DNA from: JAFGPL01 sp046485045 | GTDB taxonomy: Bacteria > Bacteroidota > Bacteroidia > Bacteroidales > UBA10428 | DNA length: 36,863 nt | Assembly (NCBI GenBank): GCA_046485045.1 | Contig: JAWOHT010000190.1 | Coordinates: 1 to 36,863 of the forward strand | Direction of reading: 5' to 3' | Shown here: piece after piece, positions 7,883 through 15,044 of the stretch | Numbering within the stretch: the first letter of the stretch is position 1 | Layout of the letters: each line of letters opens with the position of its first letter | The notes under the pieces: model-generated | The model's input: the letters and a program-made list of their open reading frames with translations, nothing else | The model's database searches: none | What the model was told of the DNA's origin: nothing | Made by a program: the position numbers and the translations under genes

Positions 7883-8968
7883 ATGAAAGTTAAAGTTGCA
7901 TTTGTTCTTGTTATAGCTATTTCTTTTTCAGCATTATACGGTCAGAAAAAGCCGCTATCAGTAAATAAACGTCCGAAGAATATTATTCTTATGATAGGTG
8001 ATGGCATGGGAATTTCGCAGGTATATGCCGGTATGCTTGCAAGCGATAATGGGTTAAATATTGAAAAATTCAGATACATTGGTTTTTCAAAAACCACTTC
8101 TGCCGACAACCTTGTTACAGACTCAGGTGCAGCCGGTACAGCAATTGCTGCCGGAAAGAAAACATACAATGGCGCCATAGGTGTTGATACAGATACAATT
8201 CCCCTTGAATCAATCCTTCATTATGCCGAAAAAAACGGCCTGTCAACAGGATTGGTTGCAACCAGCGCCATAACCCATGCAACCCCTGCCGCTTTTATTG
8301 CACACCAGAAAAGCAGGAAAATGTATGAGGCAATTGCCGCCGATTTTTTAAAAACAGATATTGACCTTTTTATTGGTGGTGGAAGAGCTCATTTTGAAAA
8401 CAGGAAAGACAGTCTTAACCTGTCGGATATACTCAGACAGAAAGGCTACCAGGTAATATACGACACCGTTGAGCTAAAGAATTCTGATAGCGGCCTTATT
8501 GCAGCTATGCTTGCAGATTCACACATGCCGACAATTTCTGAAGGAAGGGGAAATATGCTGCCCCTGTCGGTGGAGGTGGCGTTAAACAATTTATCGTCAA
8601 ATAAAAAAGGCTTTTTTCTCATGGTTGAAGGCTCACAAATAGACTGGGCCTGCCACGATACCAATGCATTATACCTTGTTGGCGAGATGCTTGATTTTGA
8701 TATTGCAGTGGGCAAAGCGCTTAAATTTGCCGAAAAAGACGGTAATACGCTTTTAATCGTGACAGCAGACCATGAAACGGGAGGAGTAGCCATTACCGGT
8801 GGAAGTATTGCCAAAGGCGCTGCAGAAATAAAGTTTGTTTCTACCGATCATACAGCCTTGCCTGTGCCTGTTTTTGCATTCGGCCCTGGCGCTGAAGAGT
8901 TTATTGGTTTTTATGAAAATACAGGTATATTTGATAAAATGATGAAACTGTTCGGATTCGCCAAATGA
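7883..8968 (+). CDS. Alkaline phosphatase, PhoA family
   Basis: This is an exported phosphomonoesterase that would release phosphate in the periplasm or at the surface. It has a signal peptide (residues 1-20, cleavage near ALYG-Q). Family motifs in order are the metal-binding GDGMG (39-43), the nucleophile in VTDSGAAGTA (Ser81), THATPAAF (131-138), FIGGGRAHF, VEGSQIDWACHDTN, TADHETGG and STDHTALPVPVFAFGP. Its 361 residues are short for PhoA (E. coli 471) but normal for the compact bacterial branch. Its stop overlaps the next start by four bases (ATGA), so translation is probably coupled. Confidence 0.93.
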   Translation: MKVKVAFVLVIAISFSALYGQKKPLSVNKRPKNIILMIGDGMGISQVYAGMLASDNGLNIEKFRYIGFSKTTSADNLVTDSGAAGTAIAAGKKTYNGAIGVDTDTIPLESILHYAEKNGLSTGLVATSAITHATPAAFIAHQKSRKMYEAIAADFLKTDIDLFIGGGRAHFENRKDSLNLSDILRQKGYQVIYDTVELKNSDSGLIAAMLADSHMPTISEGRGNMLPLSVEVALNNLSSNKKGFFLMVEGSQIDWACHDTNALYLVGEMLDFDIAVGKALKFAEKDGNTLLIVTADHETGGVAITGGSIAKGAAEIKFVSTDHTALPVPVFAFGPGAEEFIGFYENTGIFDKMMKLFGFAK

Positions 8969-9849
8969 CAAGGATGTTTAAAATATCTATATTAATTGTA
9001 GTAGTAGGATTTATACTGTCCTTAAATTATTGTATAGGTACAGAGAATAATGATGAAAATCCTTCTTATGAACTTGTTAAGCTATTTAACCTCCCCGAAG
9101 AGCTCGCAGAATCATCAGGAATTATTTTATACGACAGTCTTATATGGACATTCAACGATAGCGGGGGAGAGCCTGTAATCTTTGCAATTGATCCCCAGAC
9201 AGGCGAAATATTAAAATCGGTTGAGATTATTAACGCTGCCAATATAGACTGGGAAGACATCGCCCAGAACGATGATTATATATTTGTTGGCGATTTCGGC
9301 AACAACGAAGGTTCCAGAAAGGACCTCAAAATATACTGTTTGCAGAAAAAATTGCTCCGTAAAAATGAAACACTGCAGAAAGTCAGTGCAGAGATCATTG
9401 AATTCAACTACGAAAACCAGAAAGATTTTGTTCCTGCGCTCTACGCCAATCCTTTCGATTGCGAAGCAATGATTGCCACCGAAGATTCAATCTATCTTTT
9501 TACCAAAGACTGGCTGAACCTTAAAACCGCTTTATATTCGCTTCCGATTGCAGAAGCGCAGGTAATAGCAAAACATATTGGCGGTTTTAATTCAGATGGT
9601 TTGATTACCGGGGCAGACCTCGAAAAAAAAAGCGGGCAGATTGCATTGTGCGGGTACAATCTTTTTTATCCTTTTATCATTATCCTTGACAACATATACA
9701 GTACACAACCCATTCATACAATTGAGATGGAAGAACTGTCGGGAGTACAGATTGAGGGGATTGCCATGGCCGGAAAAGGCGCTTACCTTTTTTCAAACGA
9801 AAAGTCGGCCATACCACAATCGCTTCACAGGCTCAAGCTCAAAAAGTAA
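8965..9849 (+). CDS. Lipoprotein, possible beta-propeller
   Basis: This 294-residue exported protein has a hydrophobic N-terminus and a possible lipobox (LSLNYC, Cys23). Motifs such as ELAESSGI, TFNDSGGEP, IDWEDIAQNDDYIFVGDFGNN and DLKIY recur in propeller-like Bacteroidota proteins related to esterase-like or SdiA-regulated families. I cannot assign an activity. Its start overlaps the phosphatase stop by four bases, so it probably works with it or is at least made in step with it. Confidence 0.7.
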   Translation: MTRMFKISILIVVVGFILSLNYCIGTENNDENPSYELVKLFNLPEELAESSGIILYDSLIWTFNDSGGEPVIFAIDPQTGEILKSVEIINAANIDWEDIAQNDDYIFVGDFGNNEGSRKDLKIYCLQKKLLRKNETLQKVSAEIIEFNYENQKDFVPALYANPFDCEAMIATEDSIYLFTKDWLNLKTALYSLPIAEAQVIAKHIGGFNSDGLITGADLEKKSGQIALCGYNLFYPFIIILDNIYSTQPIHTIEMEELSGVQIEGIAMAGKGAYLFSNEKSAIPQSLHRLKLKK

Positions 9850-9928
9850 AAGATGGCAATTTTTTACATCAATTGGAGGTTTTATATTTAATTGCTAAAT
9901 TTATTCTGCCAACCTCATTCAAATAATT

Positions 9929-11845
9929 ATGAAGAAATGCCTGTTCATTTTTTTAATCTTTATACCAATGTCCGCATTGGCCCAAACCAGTTATACCACC
10001 GAAAAAAAATCTGCCATAAAGGCTTATACCGACGGTATTTCTTACCTGAATTTAAGATATTATGACAAGGCAATTGAATCGTTCCTTAAAGCTGTAAATA
10101 TTGATGAAAACTTTGTGGAGGCCTATATGATACTTGCCCAGGCTTATGAAGACAACAAAGAATATGAAAAGGCGATTGATGCCTATAACCGTGGAATAGC
10201 TGTAAATCAGGCGTTTTTCACCTACAGCTACATTCTTCGAGGAAACGTCGAGTTCAGGATTGGACGTTATGAAGACGCAAAGATAAGTTACCAGGCTTTT
10301 CTTTCAACAGGGAGCAAAAATAAGAAACACACAGAACAGGCCCAAAGGGGGCTCAGAAGAAGTGATTTCTCCATCAATGCGGTAAAATCACCGGTAGCAT
10401 TCAATCCAATAAGCCTTGGCGATTCGGTTAATTCCGAATTTGATGAGTACTGGCCCTGCCTTACCGCTGATGAAAGTACCCTCATTTTTACCCGGCTGTT
10501 AAAAGACACCACCAATCTTACAGGTTATCAGGAAGATTTTTATATCAGCGAAAAGATAAACGGCAGATGGGGATTTGCCAGAAATGCAGGCCCGCCATTG
10601 AACTCAAAATACAACGAGGGGGCACAGACAATCTCTGCCGATGGCAGGATCATGGTTTTTACCGCTTGTGGAAGAGAAGATGCTGTCGGTAGGTGCGATC
10701 TTTATATCTCAAAAAAAACCGGTGACAAATGGAGTGTGCCGGTGAACATGGGAAGACCGGTGAACACAGCCGATTTTGAAACGCAGCCCTCGTTATCTGC
10801 AGACGGCAAGTTATTGTATTTTGCAAGCGACAGGGCTGGAGGTTTTGGCGATGTAGACATCTACTATTCAGTTGCTGATGATTTTGGCAACTGGAGCCAG
10901 CCTGTCAACCTGGGTGAAAAAATCAATACTCCGGGCAGAGACTGGGCCCCTTTCATCCATCCAGATAACCGCACCCTGTATTTCTCATCCGACTATCATA
11001 TTGGTTTGGGAGGGTTCGACCTGTTCTTTGCCAGAAAAGACACTTCCGGCAAATGGTCAGAGCCGGTGAACCTGGGATACCCCATTAATACCTTTAATGA
11101 TGAATACGGCCTTGTTATTAATGCTGCCGGCGATTACGCCTTGTATGCATCCGACCGCGAGGTGTCTAAAAAACGGGATATTTTCGGTTTCACTATTCCC
11201 GAAAAAACCCGTCCAATAAGTGTTTCTTACCTGAAAGGTAAAGTGTTTGATGCCGATACCAAAAAGTTACTTGAAGCTGAATTTGAACTCACCGACCTGT
11301 TAACCGGAACAGCCATCAGTAAGTCTGTTTCCGACCCTGTTACAGGGGAGTTTCTGGTCTGTATACCCGTAAACAGCAATTATCTGCTTAATGTTTCTAA
11401 AGAGGGATACCTCTTTTATTCAGACCACTTTTCACTCGACAAAGTTTTTGAAGCAGACAAACCATTTTTAAAAGATGTGCCTTTGCAGCTCATAGTAGAG
11501 GGTAAGTCGGTAGTTCTAAAAAATATCTTCTATGAGTTCGACTCCTATCAACTTAAAGCAGAATCAAAGCCCGAACTCAACAAGCTCGTAGAGTTCATGA
11601 AGTCTTATCCTGACATTAAGATTGAAGTGAGCGGACACACCGACAATATCGGAAACGAAGCATATAACAATTCCCTCTCTGCACAAAGGGCAAAGGCTGT
11701 TGCCGATTACCTTGCCGCAGCATCAATTGCAGCAGAGAGGATTAAGTATAAAGGATATGGCTTTTCCATACCGATAGCAGGTAACGAAACTGAAGAGGGC
11801 AGGGCGTTAAACAGAAGAACCGAAGTTGTTATTCTTGAACGATAG
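9929..11845 (+). CDS. PorE-like protein: TPR, PD40 propeller, regulatory beta domain, OmpA
   Basis: The four-part layout equals that of PorE, the T9SS-associated peptidoglycan-binding protein of Porphyromonas. After a signal peptide (1-19, ALAQ) come TPRs at about 28-130, then five PD40-type blades at about 165-425 (LTADESTLIF, ISADGRIMVF, LSADGKLLYFASDR, YFSSD, YASDR). A carboxypeptidase-regulatory-like domain follows at about 433-520 (KGKVFDADTKKLLEAEFEL). The OmpA domain is at about 530-638, with SGHTDNIGNEAYNNSLSAQRA and the ending NRRTEV. Such proteins anchor envelope machinery to the cell wall. PorE itself is a lipoprotein, whereas this one has an ordinary signal peptide, so a PorE paralogue is possible. 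Confidence 0.85.
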   Translation: MKKCLFIFLIFIPMSALAQTSYTTEKKSAIKAYTDGISYLNLRYYDKAIESFLKAVNIDENFVEAYMILAQAYEDNKEYEKAIDAYNRGIAVNQAFFTYSYILRGNVEFRIGRYEDAKISYQAFLSTGSKNKKHTEQAQRGLRRSDFSINAVKSPVAFNPISLGDSVNSEFDEYWPCLTADESTLIFTRLLKDTTNLTGYQEDFYISEKINGRWGFARNAGPPLNSKYNEGAQTISADGRIMVFTACGREDAVGRCDLYISKKTGDKWSVPVNMGRPVNTADFETQPSLSADGKLLYFASDRAGGFGDVDIYYSVADDFGNWSQPVNLGEKINTPGRDWAPFIHPDNRTLYFSSDYHIGLGGFDLFFARKDTSGKWSEPVNLGYPINTFNDEYGLVINAAGDYALYASDREVSKKRDIFGFTIPEKTRPISVSYLKGKVFDADTKKLLEAEFELTDLLTGTAISKSVSDPVTGEFLVCIPVNSNYLLNVSKEGYLFYSDHFSLDKVFEADKPFLKDVPLQLIVEGKSVVLKNIFYEFDSYQLKAESKPELNKLVEFMKSYPDIKIEVSGHTDNIGNEAYNNSLSAQRAKAVADYLAAASIAAERIKYKGYGFSIPIAGNETEEGRALNRRTEVVILER

Positions 11846-11924
11846 AATCGCCAGTGCATAACAAATAAAAAAGTTTTTTCCGTATTTTTTATTATTCATT
11901 ACTTTAGCGGTTTAAACTATTATA

Positions 11925-12827
11925 ATGAAGAAAAATTCTGTTACCGAATGTCTGGTTTGTGGAAATGCCTGCAAAACCTTGTTTATAGAGTGTAAAGATC
12001 ACTTTGTTTCGGGAGAAAAATACGAAGTGGCCAGGTGTGAAGATTGCGGTTTTAAATATACGGTTAACCCGCCCGATGAAAAGGAAATACCGAAATATTA
12101 TCAAAGCAAAAGCTATATTTCACATTCCGATACCAACAAAGGGCTGGTAAACAACCTGTATCATAAAATCAGGAGTATTATGCTCCGGCGCAAATGGAAA
12201 TTGATAAGGAGTGTCTCCAATGGTAATATGTTGCTTGATTATGGGTGTGGCACCGGCTATTTCCTTAACTATATGCAGCATAAGGGTTACAGTGTTTATG
12301 GCATGGAAACCGAACCTGAAGCAAGAATGTTTGCTTTAGAAAATTTTAAAATAAAAGTCAGCCCACCTGATGAATTACTAAAAGAGAAACATACCGGGCA
12401 ATTCGATATTATAACCCTCTGGCATGTAATGGAACATTTGCATTACCCGACCAAATCACTTCAGTGGATATATGATTCGTTAAAAGAGGACGGCACCCTG
12501 ATTATAGCATTGCCCAACTGCAGTTCGTACGATGCCCGATATTACCGGCAATACTGGGCTGCATACGACGTTCCGAGGCATTTATGGCATTTCGATCCAT
12601 TTACACTCAATAACTATATGTCTCAGCATGGTTTTAAACAAGTATTTCTTAAGCGTATGCCATTTGACGCATATTATAACTCGATGCTGAGCGCCAGGTA
12701 TGCCCGAAAAAAACTATCTTTTGCACATGGCCTGTTTATCGGTTTTATATCGAATTTAATCAGTCTGTTTAATCATAAGAAAAGCAGTTCGGTGATATAC
12801 GTATTTAGAAAAAATAAACAGTTGTAA
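11925..12827 (+). CDS. SAM-dependent methyltransferase with N-terminal zinc-ribbon-like motif
   Basis: This is a class I methyltransferase of 300 residues. Cys9/Cys12 and Cys38/Cys41 form a CxxC-x25-CxxC zinc-binding pattern at the N-terminus. The SAM-binding motif I is LLDYGCGTGYFL (about 103-114), and DIITLWHVMEHLHYP is the usual motif II region. NCSSYDARYYRQYWAAYDVPRHLWHF is characteristic of the methyltransferase_23 type often found near glycan or lipid biosynthesis genes. The substrate is unknown. It begins 79 bases after the PorE-like gene. A near-consensus TACTTTAG lies at 11900-11907 upstream. Confidence 0.88.
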   Translation: MKKNSVTECLVCGNACKTLFIECKDHFVSGEKYEVARCEDCGFKYTVNPPDEKEIPKYYQSKSYISHSDTNKGLVNNLYHKIRSIMLRRKWKLIRSVSNGNMLLDYGCGTGYFLNYMQHKGYSVYGMETEPEARMFALENFKIKVSPPDELLKEKHTGQFDIITLWHVMEHLHYPTKSLQWIYDSLKEDGTLIIALPNCSSYDARYYRQYWAAYDVPRHLWHFDPFTLNNYMSQHGFKQVFLKRMPFDAYYNSMLSARYARKKLSFAHGLFIGFISNLISLFNHKKSSSVIYVFRKNKQL

Positions 12828-12988
12828 TGATAGGTGCCGGGACTTGCCTTACCCTGTGAATTGGAAAAATGGGGGACCGGGTATTATACCGAAAACAGAA
12901 ATCAATTTATAAATGCATGCTTTTATTATAATTATGTAATTTAGCTTTTAAATTTTTAAATATTAACAGATTAAATACGAAAACTATT

Positions 12989-14119
12989 ATGAAATCCATC
13001 ATTTTTTCTTTCGTGGCAACGGCTATGTTATTGATTTTGTCGTGCAAACCACAGAAGCAGGCAAACTATATCCCGCTTGATAAAGCAAAGTTTGAAACCA
13101 CAGTAAATGGTAAAACAGTTTCTTTGTATAATCTTGAGAACAATAATAGCCTGATGGTTCAAATAACCAATTATGGCGGACGTATTGCTGCGCTCTGGGT
13201 GCCAGACAGAGATGGTGATTTTACAGATATTGTTGCTGGTTATGATTCAATAGAAGGATTTATCGGCAACACAAATTATTTTAACGGAATAATTGGCCGG
13301 TTCGGAAACCGGATTGCGAAAGGTAAGTTTATATTGAATGGAACAGAATATATCCTTGCGATTAACAATGCTCCTAACTCCCTTCACGGTGGTAATATTG
13401 GTTTTGATCATGTGGTATGGAACGTAGAAAAAAGTACTCAGGACTCACTGGTTCTTACCTATCTTAGTGTTGACGGAGAAGAAGGTTATCCTGGAAATCT
13501 TTCGGTTAAGGTAATTTATTCGTTGAATGACAGCAATGAATTTAAAATTGACTACTTCGCCGAAACCGATGCGCCTACCGTTGTAAACCTTACAAACCAT
13601 GCTTATTTTAACCTGGCTGGCCATGACAAAGGTGATATTCTTTCTCATATATTGATGTTGAATGCTGACCGGTATACACCTGTTGACAGCACCCTGATAC
13701 CCACAGGTGAGATTGTTGCAGTTACCGGAACCCCTCTTGATTTTACAACCCCGACAGTCATTGGTGACAGGATAAATACCGATGACCGGCAGTTAAAGTA
13801 TGGTTTTGGATATGATCATAACTGGGTACTGAATAAGAAGGGCAAAGAAATGTCGCTTGCTGCAACCCTCGAAGAGCCTGTAACCGGCCGTTACATGGAA
13901 ATTTATACCAACGAGCCCGGCATACAGCTTTATGCAGGAAATTTCCTTGATGGAACCATTGTTGGCAAAGGTGGTGCAGTGTATAAACACCGACAGGCAT
14001 TGTGCCTTGAAACACAGCATTTCCCCGACTCGCCCAATCAGTCTTTGTTTCCTTCAACAGTACTCAACCCTGGAGAAAAATACCAAACCACAACCATTCA
14101 CAGGTTTTCTGTAAAATAG
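12989..14119 (+). CDS. galM: Aldose 1-epimerase (mutarotase), exported lipoprotein
   Basis: This enzyme interconverts alpha and beta anomers of aldoses. Family residues are present: NSLHGG with His133, NLTNHAYFNL with His204, GYDHNW with Asp276 and ALCLETQHFPDSPN with the likely base Glu341. At 376 residues it is slightly longer than cytoplasmic GalM because of an N-terminal lipoprotein signal (LLILSC, Cys19). It therefore probably acts in the periplasm or at the outer membrane on sugars being imported. The preceding 161 bases hold no clear element. A tRNA-like palindrome follows 11 bases after its stop. Confidence 0.93.
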   Translation: MKSIIFSFVATAMLLILSCKPQKQANYIPLDKAKFETTVNGKTVSLYNLENNNSLMVQITNYGGRIAALWVPDRDGDFTDIVAGYDSIEGFIGNTNYFNGIIGRFGNRIAKGKFILNGTEYILAINNAPNSLHGGNIGFDHVVWNVEKSTQDSLVLTYLSVDGEEGYPGNLSVKVIYSLNDSNEFKIDYFAETDAPTVVNLTNHAYFNLAGHDKGDILSHILMLNADRYTPVDSTLIPTGEIVAVTGTPLDFTTPTVIGDRINTDDRQLKYGFGYDHNWVLNKKGKEMSLAATLEEPVTGRYMEIYTNEPGIQLYAGNFLDGTIVGKGGAVYKHRQALCLETQHFPDSPNQSLFPSTVLNPGEKYQTTTIHRFSVK

Positions 14120-14130
14120 CGAAATCTTAT

Positions 14131-14180
14131 GACCATCCCGACACTTCATGTCGGGATACGCAAGCCAACTGCGCCACACG
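14131..14180 (-). repeat. tRNA-Pro-like repeat copy D
   Basis: On the minus strand this keeps the 5' part of the neighbouring tRNA-Pro from TGTGGCGCAGTTGGCT to GCGTA, and the GGTC that follows the anticodon arm. In place of the anticodon arm is a 9-base-pair palindrome: ATCCCGACA, loop TGAAG, TGTCGGGAT. There is no T arm and no 3' acceptor strand. It lies beyond the tRNA terminator and just after galM, so the same hairpin could also cap the galM transcript. Confidence 0.7.
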
Positions 14181-14219
14181 ATAAAATAAAACAAGCTGCC
14201 TTGCTTCAGACAGCTTGTT
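14181..14219 (-). terminator. Rho-independent terminator of tRNA-Pro
   Basis: On the minus strand, AACAAGCTG pairs with CAGCTTGTT (9 base pairs, 12-base loop) and is followed by the T-rich TTTATTTTAT. It begins three bases past the tRNA 3' end. Confidence 0.85.
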
Positions 14220-14222
14220 ATG

Positions 14223-14296
14223 TCGGGGTGAGAAGACTCGAACTTCCGACCACTTGCACCCCATGCAAGTACGCTAGCCAACTGCGCCACACCCCG
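14223..14296 (-). tRNA. tRNA-Pro, anticodon GGG
   Basis: This is a 74-base cloverleaf. The acceptor strands are CGGGGTG (5') and CACCCCG (3'), with discriminator A. The D arm is GGCGCAGTTGGCTAGCGTA. The anticodon arm is CTTGC-ATGGGGT-GCAAG, with GGG at positions 34-36. The T arm is around GGAAG-TTCGAGT-CTTCT. CCA is not encoded. The CATGGGGTG loop is that of other proline GGG tRNAs. It reads CCC and, in part, CCU codons. Confidence 0.93.
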
Positions 14297-14339
14297 AAAT
14301 ATTTTAAGAACGTCATTACTTTGTTAGAACATGGACGCC

Positions 14340-14397
14340 GGCTTCCGACCATCCCGATTATTCATCGGGATACGCTATCCAACTGCGCCACACCCCG
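14340..14397 (-). repeat. tRNA-Pro-like repeat copy B
   Basis: This copies the 5' acceptor strand and D arm of the adjacent tRNA (CGGGGTGTGGCGCAGTTGG). The anticodon arm is replaced by an 8-base-pair palindrome, ATCCCGAT-GAATA-ATCGGGAT, and followed by the tRNA-like GGTCGGAAG. The T arm and 3' acceptor are absent. With its 43-base spacer (14297-14339) it forms a 101-base unit in exact register with the true tRNA. Confidence 0.85.
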
Positions 14398-14440
14398 AAA
14401 TATTTTAAGAACGTCATTACTTTGTTAGAACATTGACGCT

Positions 14441-14498
14441 GGCTTCCGACCATCCCGATTATTCATCGGGATACGCCAGCCAATTGCGCCACACCCCG
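14441..14498 (-). repeat. tRNA-Pro-like repeat copy A
   Basis: This is nearly identical to copy B, with the same palindrome and with a 43-base spacer (14398-14440) differing at two positions. Changes in the D arm (GGCTGGCG) and after the palindrome (GCCAGCG) make these two segments complementary, which could extend the hairpin in this copy. It is the copy nearest the presumed promoter. Confidence 0.85.
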
Positions 14499-14581
14499 GT
14501 TAATATTTAATGATTTTCAGATTTATTATTGACCGAAATAAAATTAAGTTTCAGCCTTTCTGTTTTTAAATCATTTTGGCG

Positions 14582-14589
14582 CAAATATA
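14582..14589 (-). promoter_or_regulatory. Candidate -7 box for the tRNA-Pro unit
   Basis: On the minus strand TATATTTG, followed by C, matches TAnnTTTG exactly, 83 bases upstream of copy A. Transcription from here would pass through copies A and B, then the tRNA, then the terminator. No TTTG is seen at the ideal -33 spacing. Confidence 0.5.
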
Positions 14590-14788
14590 AGTTTTCTTAC
14601 ATAATTACAGAATCTTTTATTCAAAATTGTGAAACAAATTCATTGAAAAATTTTATACGACCGATGTTGAACCGGTAATTTTTTAATATTGATTGTTTCA
14701 ATTTATTATACAATGCCGTTGAGTTAATGATACATGGTTTTTATTATTAAATAATTGGCAATTTGTGTTTTATGAAATAAAAATGCGA

Positions 14789-14817
14789 TGCAACCATTTT
14801 AAAAATCTATTGTCATT
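14789..14817 (+). promoter_or_regulatory. Candidate ECF-sigma promoter of the TonB receptor
   Basis: TGCAACC, a 16-base spacer and GTCATT resemble the ECF pattern of an AAC-containing -35 and a GTC-containing -10. A start near 14825 would give a leader of about 220 bases before the receptor gene. The same GATGCAACCAT core recurs after the gene. Confidence 0.4.
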
Positions 14818-14859
14818 AGTAATAAAATACGGAGTACAAGATTGGTTAACTCCTTAATT

Positions 14860-15004
14860 TTTAACGGCTAACCTGTTAAATAGTATATGTTAACCTGCAA
14901 GTTGCGGATTACGGCATAAGAATGAGTTGAGTTATTAACGGCCGTTAAAGAGCGTTTCACAGAGTATAGAGTTAAACCTGTTACCGGTTCTTAAAATCCG
15001 GTAA
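14860..15004 (+). promoter_or_regulatory. Palindrome-rich leader of the TonB receptor gene
   Basis: The leader holds a perfect 14-base palindrome, TTAACGGCCGTTAA, at 14935-14948. It also holds an inverted repeat, TTACCGG (14981-14987) with CCGGTAA (14998-15004). The motif TAACCTG occurs near 14868 and 14891, with a relative (TTAAACCTG) near 14971. These could be operator sites or leader RNA hairpins. No known riboswitch is recognised. Bases 14590-14788 hold nothing else that I can support. Confidence 0.4.
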
Positions 15005-15044
15005 AGGGAAAAGTATTGTCTGAAAATTTAAAACAAACAATGAA

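Noticed and set aside
14054..14428. Short frames on both strands across the tRNA region
   Set aside because: They translate tRNA and tRNA-like repeats and have no protein-like character.
14340..14498. Copies A and B as additional functional tRNA genes
   Set aside because: They lack an anticodon arm with a seven-base loop, the T arm and the 3' acceptor strand.
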